Positions 9,304 to 17,322 of a stretch of DNA of 64,000 nt are shown here, one piece after another (position 1 is the first letter of the stretch; every line of letters begins with the position of its first letter). Location of the stretch: contig JARKNW010000012.1 of assembly GCA_029976075.1 (NCBI GenBank), positions 62,001 to 126,000 on the forward strand. The letters run 5' to 3'. The DNA comes from Pleomorphomonas sp. Its GTDB lineage: Bacteria; Pseudomonadota; Alphaproteobacteria; Rhizobiales; Pleomorphomonadaceae. The position numbers and the translations under genes were made by a program. A model generated the notes under the pieces. It ran no database searches. It saw only the letters and a program-made list of their open reading frames with translations, and was not told the origin of the DNA.

Positions 9304-9346
9304 GAAAATCGGCACTGCGAGTACCGAACCGCTTCGGAAGGATCGA

Positions 9347-9772
9347 TCAGGGATTTGCCCGGCGGATGGCCCTGACCATATCGCGGGCCGCAACTTTGGC
9401 AGCTTGCTGATCGTCGGTACCAAGCTGACTGCAATCCTGATTGAAGCTGTTCCTATCCTCCTGCGACACCGGCTGATCGCCAATGGCCGCGACAACGATG
9501 CGCAACGCGCAGGCTCTCACCGGATCGGTCTTCAGGGCGCCGTAACAACCGTTTCCCAGACAGAAAGCGAAATTGCGAAGTGAGAAGAGATCGCCGGAAA
9601 GCGCCTTTGGCCATTGGGGGGCCAACACCGCCTGCTCGCCGGCACAGGCGGGGTCTTTCGACTTGGTACAATCTGCCAGCAGATCTGTGTAGGCCGGCAC
9701 TCCATCGGCTGCATGGGCCGGCAGACTGCCTGCAGCGGCGACGAGGACAAGAGCAAGAAGCAAGATACGCAT
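9347..9772 (-). CDS. Small exported protein of unknown function
   Basis: A 141-residue protein with a clear signal peptide (MRILLLALVLVAAAGSLPAHA, probable cleavage after AHA) and so probably periplasmic. The mature part has six cysteines (in LADCTKS, PACAGE, FCLGNGCYG, RACALR and QDCSQL), which suggests disulfide bonds, and repeated helical segments reminiscent of Sel1-like repeats. I do not recognise the family. The ATG at 9770-9772 is preceded by GGAGC at 7-base spacing, better than the ATG two codons upstream. It is followed by metX on the same strand after 83 bases with its own promoter-like sequence, so a functional link to methionine synthesis is not implied. Confidence 0.72.
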   Translation of the reverse strand: MRILLLALVLVAAAGSLPAHAADGVPAYTDLLADCTKSKDPACAGEQAVLAPQWPKALSGDLFSLRNFAFCLGNGCYGALKTDPVRACALRIVVAAIGDQPVSQEDRNSFNQDCSQLGTDDQQAAKVAARDMVRAIRRANP

Positions 9773-9916
9773 GAACATGCTCCGAAGCGTCGTACGGGGC
9801 GCGCAAGAAGCTCGACCCGTGGGAGATTATCTGCTCAGCAAAGCTTGCCGCACAAGATCGCCCTTCAGCTCGCCCTTCGGATGGTTGAGCAAACATTTCA
9901 ATCGCAGGTGTATCCG

Positions 9917-11029
9917 TCAGACTGGCTCGACGGTCTCCTCGATGCGACCCCCCATGCGGCCGAGGCTGCCAAGGAATCTGTCCGGATCGACGTAAACGCC
10001 CTGCGGGAAAAGACCGGTATGCCGCTCGTCGCCGGTCATCTCCATGACGCAAGCGGTCGCGGCGATTGCAGTGAGTTCATAGGGATCGTCGTGGCTGATC
10101 CGGAGCCGGACCGTGACGGATGCGCCATCTCGGGTTCCACGACCGTCGCAGACCAGCACCGTCCACTCGTCGCGAGGCGTCCAGCGCTTCAGCGCCGCCA
10201 GGAAGACCGAGGCGGCCAATCGGCGAAGCGGAGGCAGCATGCTCATGAGCATCACCACAGGCAGCGCCACATAATCGATGACCGGTCCGAACCCACTGAT
10301 GTAGAAGCCGGTGTCCTCGAGGTTGGGGAGACGATCCGGCAACGAGCGCAGCTCCTCGATCCCCATGGCAATCGTCTGTTGCCGCCCTTGCGGCGGGCCG
10401 AAATCGAACTCACGGGAGTTGCGCCAGGATCGCATCCACCTGCCATCGCGGAAGGCACTCGGATCCATCTGCCTGAGCTCGCTCATGAAATCCTCGGCCG
10501 CGCCATCGCCGAAGCTCAAACGAGACCAGTCGACATTGAAGCTGGCATAAACCGGTGCCTGGGCAAGATCGGCCAGTGTCGACAATCGTCGAACCATCAC
10601 GGCCGGCAGGCCTGGATGAAAGCCGCCATCGCTGACGAACTGCAGACCGCGTCGAACGATTTCCGGCTCGATCGCCCGGAGTGCCCGCCACTTGGCTGGC
10701 GAAGACAGGTGAATGTCGAAGTAATCAATACCGAGCTGCAATGCCGCACTCGCCACCACCGGAACATGCTGGGTTGCCGCGGTGGCCGACACCACGAGAT
10801 CGACCCCCGAAAGCGCCGTCAGAAGACCGTTCCGGTCGGAGCTGTCGGCGTGAACACCAATCAGTGTCGCCCCCGTTTCAGCGGCGATACGGGCCGCCGC
10901 CTCGTCGACCGACGTTTTGGTGCGCCCCATCAGGCGGAGATCATAGCCACCGGCACGTGCAAGCAAGCGGGCGATACGCCGGCCGGTATTGCCAGCACCG
11001 CCCAGTACGGCAATTGTCGCCCGTGCCAT
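9917..11029 (-). CDS. Saccharopine dehydrogenase-like NAD(P)-binding protein
   Basis: A 370-residue protein with an N-terminal Rossmann fold: IAVLGGAGNTGRRIARLLA (residues 5-23) and the second strand YDLRLMGRT. It continues with VDLVVSATAATQHVPVV and a DYFDIHLS segment, as in saccharopine dehydrogenase-like oxidoreductases. The C-terminal half includes a hydrophobic stretch (VALPVVMLMSMLPPL). These proteins are often of unknown substrate; lysine metabolism should not be assumed. I chose the ATG at 11027-11029, preceded by GGGGGAG; the frame runs open 68 codons further upstream without conserved features. Confidence 0.82.
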   Translation of the reverse strand: MARATIAVLGGAGNTGRRIARLLARAGGYDLRLMGRTKTSVDEAAARIAAETGATLIGVHADSSDRNGLLTALSGVDLVVSATAATQHVPVVASAALQLGIDYFDIHLSSPAKWRALRAIEPEIVRRGLQFVSDGGFHPGLPAVMVRRLSTLADLAQAPVYASFNVDWSRLSFGDGAAEDFMSELRQMDPSAFRDGRWMRSWRNSREFDFGPPQGRQQTIAMGIEELRSLPDRLPNLEDTGFYISGFGPVIDYVALPVVMLMSMLPPLRRLAASVFLAALKRWTPRDEWTVLVCDGRGTRDGASVTVRLRISHDDPYELTAIAATACVMEMTGDERHTGLFPQGVYVDPDRFLGSLGRMGGRIEETVEPV

Positions 11030-11129
11030 GAACTCCCCCTGATGGTGGAACCTGCCACCACTCCCCACATGATTCTGAAACGGTTCCGCCACTTCAGCGA
11101 GACGTCTCATTGCGTAAATGATGGCTCGT

Positions 11130-12008
11130 TCAGCCGAGACCAACCATGCGACGGATGTCCGTGACAGTGGCGCCTGCCACCCGCAACGCCGCCAGGCCCT
11201 CCGACCCCTTCGACTTGGAGAGCTTCCGCCCATCCGGACCGGTGATCAGCCGATGGTGATGGTAACGCGGCGCAGGAAGCCCAAGGAGCGTTTGCAACAG
11301 GCGGTGCACGGCAGTGGCATAATAGAGATCGCGGCCACGCACCACATCGGTCACGCCCTGCAGCGCATCGTCGACGACGACGGCGAGATGATAGGCGGCG
11401 GGCACGAACTTGCCGGCGAGCACGATGTCTCCCCAAGCCGCGGGATCGGCCACAATCGTCGACGCAGGCCCATCCCGGTGATCGCCGAACTCCTGCCAGG
11501 AAAGCGGACCGACAAGACGGGCCGCTTTCGTCATGTCCAGCCTCAGCGCGTAGGGATGGCCGGCGTTGGCAAGCGCTTCGGCTTCGTCCTCGAGTCTGTC
11601 ACGATCTCGGGAAGGATAGAGCGGCGCGCCGTCCGGATCGCGTGGCCATGGCTGACCGTTCCGCGCCTCCTCGACGGCAATGGCGGCAGCGATCTCCGTT
11701 CGGCTCAGAAAAGAGCGATAGACAAGCCCGAGAGCAGCAAGTCGCTCGAGGGCCGACGCGTAATCGTCCGCGTGTTCCGACTGTCGACGAACCGGCCGTT
11801 CATAGGCAATGCCGAGCCAGTCGAGGTCGTCGAGAATCGCCCGCTCGTGTTCGGGGCGAGCACGGGTCACATCGACGTCTTCGATACGAACGAGCATGCG
11901 ACCGCCGGCTGCGGCGGCCATATCGGCATTGACGAGGGCTGAAAGGGCATGGCCGAGATGCAACGGACCGTTGGGGGATGGCGCGAAGCGAAAGACGGGA
12001 ACTGTCAT
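11130..12008 (-). CDS. gluQ: Glutamyl-Q tRNA(Asp) synthetase
   Basis: A 292-residue truncated glutamyl-tRNA synthetase paralogue that attaches glutamate to queuosine in tRNA-Asp. The nucleotide motif PSPNGPLHLGH is at residues 11-21, RIEDVDVTR follows, and the KLSKSKGS loop is near residue 265. The anticodon-binding domain of true GluRS is absent, as expected. The region that carries zinc-ligand cysteines in enterobacterial GluQ has none here (YRSFLSRTEIAAA). The gene is divergent from alkA with a 103-base gap. Confidence 0.9.
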   Translation of the reverse strand: MTVPVFRFAPSPNGPLHLGHALSALVNADMAAAAGGRMLVRIEDVDVTRARPEHERAILDDLDWLGIAYERPVRRQSEHADDYASALERLAALGLVYRSFLSRTEIAAAIAVEEARNGQPWPRDPDGAPLYPSRDRDRLEDEAEALANAGHPYALRLDMTKAARLVGPLSWQEFGDHRDGPASTIVADPAAWGDIVLAGKFVPAAYHLAVVVDDALQGVTDVVRGRDLYYATAVHRLLQTLLGLPAPRYHHHRLITGPDGRKLSKSKGSEGLAALRVAGATVTDIRRMVGLG

Positions 12009-12111
12009 TTCTCAACAAGGTTGCAATCTGACCAGCGCTGCTGCCGGCTTCTGGCGAACTGGACAGTATACGTTCATGAAGCTGAAGTCTCGTGCCGAAG
12101 GAGGACCCGCC

Positions 12112-12753
12112 ATGCGCCTCATCCTTGACGACGCCGACATGACCGAGGGGCTCGACTATCTCGAGCGCGTCGACCCGCGCCTCGGGCCGGTCAGGGCGGC
12201 GGCCGGCCCCGTTGGCGTCCGCTATCGTCCACCCGGCTTTGAAGGCATTGCCCGTATCGTCATGGCGCAGCAACTGTCCGTGGCCAGCGCCGATGCGATC
12301 TGGAGCCGTTTCGAGACACTTCTTGGCGAAGCGACGGCCGAGAACTATCTGCGTCAAAGCGAGGAAGCACTGCGCTCGGCCGGATTGTCGGGCGGCAAGG
12401 TCAGAACCCTCAACGCCCTCGCGACGGCTGCGGCCGCTGGTCTCGATCTCGAAGGCCTGGCCAATGAACCGGCGGAAGCTGCGACCGAAAAGCTGACGGC
12501 GATCCACGGCATCGGTCGCTGGACGGCCGAGATCTTCCTGCTGTTCTGCGCGCGCAATGCCGATGTGCTACCGGCGGGCGACCTTGCCCTGCAGGTCGCC
12601 GCAGCCGAGGCGCTCTCTCTGGAGAAACGTCCCAGTGAAAAGGAATTGCGGGCGATATCAGAGCTTTGGTCGCCTTGGCGCGGCGTTGCAGCCAAGCTGC
12701 TTTGGGCCTATTACAAAGCCATGCGACAGGGCAGGAACGTCCTCCCGGTCTGA
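12112..12753 (+). CDS. DNA-3-methyladenine glycosylase II (AlkA-type)
   Basis: A 213-residue HhH-GPD DNA glycosylase that removes alkylated bases. MAQQLSVASADAIW (51-64) is the family lead helix. The helix-hairpin-helix is HGIGRWTAEIFLLF (132-145) and the catalytic Asp is Asp157 in PAGDLALQ. The N-terminal AlkA subdomain is short, as in compact bacterial forms. I chose the ATG at 12112 because AAGGAGG lies seven bases upstream; an ATG at 12076 in frame is less well placed. The esterase gene follows after 23 bases, so the two probably share a transcript. Confidence 0.9.
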   Translation: MRLILDDADMTEGLDYLERVDPRLGPVRAAAGPVGVRYRPPGFEGIARIVMAQQLSVASADAIWSRFETLLGEATAENYLRQSEEALRSAGLSGGKVRTLNALATAAAAGLDLEGLANEPAEAATEKLTAIHGIGRWTAEIFLLFCARNADVLPAGDLALQVAAAEALSLEKRPSEKELRAISELWSPWRGVAAKLLWAYYKAMRQGRNVLPV

Positions 12754-12776
12754 ACCGATTCCGGAAGGAGCCTCTC

Positions 12777-13445
12777 ATGGCCGACATCGACGGTCCGCGC
12801 CTCGACCCCGCAAGCGGCAAAGCGGAGGCGCTCGTCGTCCTGCTGCACGGCTACGGCGCCAACGGCGAAGACCTTTACGACATCGCCGAGAGCTGGGCGC
12901 CCTTCCTGCCGGACGTCGCCTTCGCTTCGCCGCACGCGCCGGAAGCCTGTCCGATGGCGCCGGGCGGCCGCCAGTGGTTTCCTTTGACCATGCGCGACGA
13001 TTCCGAACGATGGGCCGGCGTTGTCGCCACCGGGCCGGCCCTTGATCGTTTCCTCGACGCCGAACTCGAGCGCTGGAGCGTCTCGCCAGACCGCCTCGTA
13101 CTGGTCGGCTTCAGTCAGGGTACAATGATGGCCCTGCACGTCGGCCTCAGGCGCAAGGTGACTCCGGCACTGATCGTCGGCTATTCGGGCTATCTGGCGG
13201 GTGCCGAGCATCTGGATGAGATCTCCGCAAAGCCGAAGGTCCTGCTGGTTCACGGCACCGCCGATCAGGTCCTGCCAGTCGAAAGCAGCCGCGTTGCCGC
13301 CGCTGCGCTGACCGCGGCAGGGTTGCCTGTATCGCTGCACCTTTCCCCCGGTCTGGGTCATGGCATCGATCGCATGGGGCTGGTTCTCGGCCTCAGAACC
13401 ATCGCCGAGGCCCTGGGTGTCGATCTCCCCGGCGCTGCTCGCTGA
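12777..13445 (+). CDS. Phospholipase/carboxylesterase-type alpha/beta hydrolase
   Basis: A 222-residue cytoplasmic serine hydrolase of the carboxylesterase/acyl-protein thioesterase family (COG0400). LLHGYGANGEDL (22-33) forms the oxyanion region. The nucleophile is Ser113 in GFSQG, with Asp163 (HGTADQVLP) and His195 (GLGHGID). No signal peptide is seen. The ATG is preceded by AAGGAG. It lies between alkA and the cobalamin adenosyltransferase, all on the plus strand. The natural substrate is unknown. Confidence 0.9.
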   Translation: MADIDGPRLDPASGKAEALVVLLHGYGANGEDLYDIAESWAPFLPDVAFASPHAPEACPMAPGGRQWFPLTMRDDSERWAGVVATGPALDRFLDAELERWSVSPDRLVLVGFSQGTMMALHVGLRRKVTPALIVGYSGYLAGAEHLDEISAKPKVLLVHGTADQVLPVESSRVAAAALTAAGLPVSLHLSPGLGHGIDRMGLVLGLRTIAEALGVDLPGAAR

Positions 13446-13533
13446 TCGCGCTTGACGACCGCCGCCCAATGACGGATTGAGCGCCCCACCCTTCTACGCG
13501 AATATGCGGAGGAGGGTTTAGCCAGGAGGCAGC

Positions 13534-14115
13534 ATGGTTCGGCTCAATCGCATTTACACCCGCACCGGTGACGACGGTTCGAGTGGTCTGTCCACCGGCG
13601 AGCGCCGTTCGAAGGACGACCCGCGTTTCGAAGCGATCGGCAGCGTCGACGAGACAAACGCGGCGATCGGCGTCGCTCGTCTACACATCTCCGAATATCC
13701 GGACCTCGACCTGATGCTGGGCGCCATCCAGAACGACCTGTTCGATCTCGGGGCCGATCTTGCAACGCCGGAAGCGGCGGAACCGCCCCCCTTCGAGCCA
13801 TTGCGCATCCTGGCCATCCAGGTCGAGCGGCTCGAGAAGGAAATCGATTATCTCAATCGCGGCCTTGCGCCGCTCACCACCTTCGTGCTGCCGGGCGGCA
13901 GCGCAGCCGCCGCCCATCTTCATATGGCACGCACCATTTGCCGTCGGGCAGAACGCGCCGCAGTGACGCTTGTCCGGACCACCGGCGAACAGGTCAACCC
14001 TGAGGCGGTGCGCTATCTCAATCGCCTGTCCGACTTCCTGTTCGTGGCAAGTCGCTGGGCAAACGATCTCGGCGGTCGCGATGTGCTGTGGGTGCCCGGC
14101 CAGAATCGCGAATGA
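13534..14115 (+). CDS. ATP:cob(I)alamin adenosyltransferase, PduO type
   Basis: A 193-residue trimeric-type corrinoid adenosyltransferase that makes adenosylcobalamin. The ATP-binding N-terminus YTRTGDDGSSGLSTGERRSKDDPRFEAIGSVDETNA (residues 8-43), LNRGLAPLTTFVLPGGS, and the C-terminal RICRRAE-like (TICRRAERAAV) and YLNRLSDFLFVASRWAN segments are diagnostic. The ATG follows CAGGAGG. In several rhizobia this gene directly precedes etfB-etfA-hbdA; here those genes lie 30 kb away at 44.5 kb. A B12-dependent mutase elsewhere is implied but not seen in the window. Confidence 0.94.
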   Translation: MVRLNRIYTRTGDDGSSGLSTGERRSKDDPRFEAIGSVDETNAAIGVARLHISEYPDLDLMLGAIQNDLFDLGADLATPEAAEPPPFEPLRILAIQVERLEKEIDYLNRGLAPLTTFVLPGGSAAAAHLHMARTICRRAERAAVTLVRTTGEQVNPEAVRYLNRLSDFLFVASRWANDLGGRDVLWVPGQNRE

Positions 14116-14177
14116 TGCGGCGAGGCTTCGCCGTTTCGGACTTGGCAGAACGCACGCAAGACAGTTTGGTCGGAGCG

Positions 14178-14567
14178 TCAGGCGATCTTCTCGGCAGCGG
14201 CCGGCCCGACCAGCGCCCGCGCCACGGCAAGCCGAATCTCGGCAAGCGTGAACGGCTTGGAGACGACGTCACTGACGAGATTCTCGAGCCCGAAGGCACG
14301 CTCGCGCTGATCGGCGAAGCCAGTCATCAGAAGAATGGAAAGGTTCGGGTAGTCGCGCGCAACGGAGAGCGCCAGTGCAATGCCATCCATGACCGGCATC
14401 ATGATGTCGGACAGCAGCAGGTCGAAATCGCCCCGCTGCGCGTTGAGCACCTCAAGCGCGATGCCGCCATCTTCGGCCTCCGTGACTTCATGCCCATCGA
14501 GCTCCAGCGCCCTCTTCACGAAGGCCCTGACCGACTCGTCGTCCTCAGTCAGCAGAATACGCGCCAT
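14178..14567 (-). CDS. cpdR: Single-domain response regulator CpdR
   Basis: A 129-residue stand-alone receiver domain. The acidic pocket is ARILLTEDDESVR (residues 2-14), the phosphoacceptor is Asp54 in LLSDIMMP, the Thr/Ser site is LLMTGF, and the conserved Lys is in VSKPF. CpdR, when unphosphorylated, directs ClpXP to degrade CtrA and other cell-cycle proteins in Caulobacter and rhizobia; phosphorylation comes through the CckA-ChpT relay. The sequence closely fits alphaproteobacterial CpdR. It lies 87 bases downstream of hpt on the same strand. Two CtrA-type boxes occur elsewhere in this window. Confidence 0.9.
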   Translation of the reverse strand: MARILLTEDDESVRAFVKRALELDGHEVTEAEDGGIALEVLNAQRGDFDLLLSDIMMPVMDGIALALSVARDYPNLSILLMTGFADQRERAFGLENLVSDVVSKPFTLAEIRLAVARALVGPAAAEKIA

Positions 14568-14654
14568 GGCCGCCCCCGGGGATACTCCCGTTGGAATCGA
14601 ACAAATTTGATATGATTGTTACACAACTGGGCCGATCGCACCAGATGAGCGATC

Positions 14655-15185
14655 TTAGTCGGTAACGACCCCCACGAAGGGCAATTGACGGTAGGCGTGC
14701 GCTGCATCCATGCCATAACCGACCACGAACACGTCGGCGCAGGAGAAGCCGACGATATCGGCTTCGATCTCGGCCTTTCGCTTGCCCGGCTTGTCGAGCA
14801 GCACCGCGACCTTGACCTCTTTTGCTCCACGGTCCTCGGTAAGGCGCCGGGCGAAGGCCAGCGTCCGTCCCGACTCCAGAATATCGTCGATGATCAGAAC
14901 CGAGCGCCCGGCGACATCGGTATCGATGTCGCGAATGATCTTGACGATGCCCGACGACGTCGTGCCCGTTCCGTAACTCGACAGCATCATGAATTCCACC
15001 TGCGGCGCCAATCCCTCGCGATGCAGGGCGCGCAGAAGATCGGCGGCAAACATGAAGCTGCCCTTGAGAATGGCGATCACCATCAGATCTTCGGGATGGC
15101 TGGCGGCGATCTCCTTGGCAATGGCGTCGACGCGCGCGGCAATCGTCTCTTCCGAAAACAGCACGTCTATGGTCTTGCCCATCAT
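14655..15185 (-). CDS. hpt: Hypoxanthine phosphoribosyltransferase
   Basis: A 176-residue purine salvage enzyme converting hypoxanthine (and possibly guanine) plus PRPP to the nucleotide. The PRPP-binding loop is VLIIDDILESGRTL (about residues 93-106). IAILKGSFMFAADLLRAL is the N-terminal pyrophosphate loop region, and DIVGFSCADVFVVGYGMDAAHAYRQLPFVGVV is the conserved C-terminus. Length fits the family. Two adjacent ATGs start the gene, preceded by AGGAG at six bases. It is followed by cpdR. Confidence 0.95.
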   Translation of the reverse strand: MMGKTIDVLFSEETIAARVDAIAKEIAASHPEDLMVIAILKGSFMFAADLLRALHREGLAPQVEFMMLSSYGTGTTSSGIVKIIRDIDTDVAGRSVLIIDDILESGRTLAFARRLTEDRGAKEVKVAVLLDKPGKRKAEIEADIVGFSCADVFVVGYGMDAAHAYRQLPFVGVVTD

Positions 15186-15297
15186 CCCGGTCTCCTGAGG
15201 TCGCGACGGTCGATGAGCCCCCGGCCCAACACGAACCGGAAAGGGGCGCGCATCCGGAACCGTCGCAAAGCCCCGGCCGCTTTCGCGCGGAGCTATA

Positions 15298-16311
15298 TTA
15301 CGGCTGATGCTGGTCTGTAAACCGCACTTCCACGCTGACCGATGCTTCCGGAGGCGCGAGAAGTCGCGTCTTGAAATGCACCTTGCCCGACTGATCGATA
15401 TTAAGCTGGGGCAAGGCGTAGTTCCAGGCGTAGACGTCCCGACCGGTGGACGACTTGAGCGTCACCCGGACCGCCGGCAAGCTCTTGGATTCGGTCTCGA
15501 GATTGATGATATCCCCCTCCACCACCAACACCGGCGTCGATCCATCCATCTCCTGATGGGCAACGACGCCCTGGAAGTCGAGGCCTCGCAGATTGACCTT
15601 GAGGCCGATCATTTCATAGATGCCGGCAAAATCGGGGAAAGTTGCGACAACCCTCTCGCGACCGACCACGGCCGTCACGCAGAACAGCACCAGAAAGCCG
15701 ATCAACAGCACCGACGCGACCGGCGTCGAGAGATGCCGATCCAGCATGACGATGGTCGAGGCACCCCGGCGGGTCGCCTTGCCGCGTTTCTTGCGACTGG
15801 TGTCGAACCCGGCTGGCGGCGCATCGATGGTGGGGGAGGCGTCGACAGCGGCGGAGGGGGGCATTTCCTCGCCGGGCGGTTCGTTGGTCTCCTCCACGGC
15901 CGGCCCGGTTGCGAAGAGATCGTCGACCGCCGACTGGTCGTTTGTATCCGCCGCGGCTTCAGGGGCAGGCTCGTCCGACGCCGCGTCGTCATCCGGACCG
16001 GATGCGAACAGGTCATCGATTGCCGACTGATCGTTGGCGCCCTCATTCGGATCGGCGGCCGCCTCGGCATCGAAATCGCTTTCCGGACCAGCCCCGGCAA
16101 TGGCATCGCGCCACTCGTCTTCACTGGGTTCGGGCCCACCAACGACGGGCCTTTCGGCTGGAGCGCGGGCAATTGGCGCTTCGGGATAGTCGTTGGGCGT
16201 GGCATGCCAAACGGTACCGCAGCGGGCACAACGCACCTTGCGGCCAGTCACGCCGAGCGTGCCATCGGCAACCTGATACCCCGTCTCACAAGCGGGGCAG
16301 ACAATTCTCAT
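15298..16311 (-). CDS. MJ0042-type zinc-ribbon membrane protein (DUF3426-like)
   Basis: A 337-residue protein. It starts with an MJ0042 zinc ribbon (CPACETGYQV and CARCGTVWHA, residues 5-36). A long acidic linker (about 40-175) follows, then one membrane helix (about 195-215, VLLIGFLVLFCVTAVVG) and a C-terminal DUF3426-like beta domain of about 110 residues. The linker has a near-duplicate unit: NDQSAIDDLFASGP followed some 40 residues later by NDQSAVDDLFATGP. Such proteins are common next to ftsEX in alphaproteobacteria but have no defined function. Divergent from ftsE across a 351-base region with an exact CtrA-type box. Confidence 0.85.
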   Translation of the reverse strand: MRIVCPACETGYQVADGTLGVTGRKVRCARCGTVWHATPNDYPEAPIARAPAERPVVGGPEPSEDEWRDAIAGAGPESDFDAEAAADPNEGANDQSAIDDLFASGPDDDAASDEPAPEAAADTNDQSAVDDLFATGPAVEETNEPPGEEMPPSAAVDASPTIDAPPAGFDTSRKKRGKATRRGASTIVMLDRHLSTPVASVLLIGFLVLFCVTAVVGRERVVATFPDFAGIYEMIGLKVNLRGLDFQGVVAHQEMDGSTPVLVVEGDIINLETESKSLPAVRVTLKSSTGRDVYAWNYALPQLNIDQSGKVHFKTRLLAPPEASVSVEVRFTDQHQP

Positions 16312-16662
16312 CTTCGCCCCCGAATGGCCGCCGGATGGGCATCCTCAGGAAAAGCGGGCAACCCATCGCCCACACCGACGTTGCAACTTATCCAAGGGAT
16401 GGCGGCAACATGCTTAATGAAACGTTAAGGACAGGGACTGCAACATCAATTATGAGGTCTAGGGACAACGCAAGAAGCCGTGAGCTGCAACCTAGGTATC
16501 TGTTCGGTGCGAATCGAAGCAACCCGAGGCGCTGGGAGTTGCACAAGCGATTGACTCTGGAACACTTCCTGGTCGATCAGATGGCGTCGTCCGACCGGGG
16601 AAACGTACCGAGCCGGTGGGCATTCCGGCGACTTGGGCTGGAACAACGATGAGGCGTGGCCG
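16312..16662. other. Divergent regulatory region between the zinc-ribbon gene and ftsE
   Basis: About 350 bases with no convincing coding sequence. It holds the CtrA-type box at 16414-16428 and must contain promoters for both genes. A short frame opens on the plus strand at 16452 but has no coding character. No RNA family was recognised. Confidence 0.6.
16414..16428. promoter_or_regulatory. CtrA-type box TTAA-N7-TTAA
   Basis: Exact match: TTAA, seven bases (TGAAACG), TTAA. CtrA, the cell-cycle response regulator of alphaproteobacteria, recognises TTAA-N7-TTAA(C). The box is about 235 bases before the ftsE start and about 100 bases before the zinc-ribbon start. The motif is rare in G+C-rich DNA, but binding is inferred, not shown. 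Confidence 0.5.
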
Positions 16663-17322
16663 GTGATCAGATTTGAAAATGTCGGCCTCCGCTATGGAAC
16701 CGGGCGGGAGGTACTGAGCGATCTCACCTTCTCGATCGCTCCCCATTCCTTTCAGTTTCTGACCGGCCCTTCCGGCGCCGGCAAGACAACCCTGATCAGG
16801 CTTCTGTTCCTCAATCTCAAGCCGACCCGCGGCCTCATTTCCATCTTCGGCAAGGATACGGCGCTGCTGAAACGCGCGGACATGCCGGCTCTTCGGCGGC
16901 GGATAGGGGTCGTATTCCAGGACTTCCGACTGCTCGATCATCTCACCACCTATGAGAACGTGGCTTTGCCCTATCGTGTTCTCGGCAAGGACGAGGCAAG
17001 CTACCGCGCCGATGTCACCGACCTCCTCGACTGGGTCGGCCTCGGCGACCGCAAGCACGTCTACCCACCGGTGCTGTCGGGCGGAGAAAAGCAGCGAGCG
17101 GCCATCGCCCGCGCCCTGATTACCAAGCCGGAGTTCCTGCTTGCCGACGAACCGACAGGCAACGTCGATCCTCCGCTTGCCCGCCGCCTGCTGCGCCTCT
17201 TTCTGGAGCTCAACCGCCTCGGGACAGCGGTACTCATCGCCACCCACGACATCGGCCTGATGGACCAGCTCGACGCGCGACGCATGGTCATCGAAGGCGG
17301 CCATCTCGAGATCTACGAATGA
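16663..17322 (+). CDS. ftsE: Cell division ATP-binding protein FtsE
   Basis: A 219-residue ABC ATPase that pairs with FtsX at the divisome to control peptidoglycan hydrolases. Walker A is GPSGAGKTT (35-43), the Q-loop VVFQDFRLLDHLT, the signature LSGGEKQR, Walker B LLADEPTGNVD, and the switch His in ATHDI. FtsE-specific segments such as LKPTRGLISIFGKD are present. I chose GTG at 16663-16665 (GAGG eight bases upstream) because family members begin MIRFENVGLRYG; an upstream ATG at 16633 adds ten non-family residues. Overlaps ftsX by four bases. Confidence 0.95.
   Translation: MIRFENVGLRYGTGREVLSDLTFSIAPHSFQFLTGPSGAGKTTLIRLLFLNLKPTRGLISIFGKDTALLKRADMPALRRRIGVVFQDFRLLDHLTTYENVALPYRVLGKDEASYRADVTDLLDWVGLGDRKHVYPPVLSGGEKQRAAIARALITKPEFLLADEPTGNVDPPLARRLLRLFLELNRLGTAVLIATHDIGLMDQLDARRMVIEGGHLEIYE

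Noticed and set aside
9264-9346. SAM-II riboswitch before metX
   Set aside because: The 83-base gap lacks the GATTTAA-type loop and the pseudoknot partners of SAM-II, and a promoter-like pair occupies the space.
9614-11164. 516-codon plus-strand frame opposite the saccharopine-dehydrogenase-like gene
   Set aside because: The composition is that of an antisense frame (runs of His, Arg and Gln) with no family pattern, while the minus strand encodes a recognised protein.
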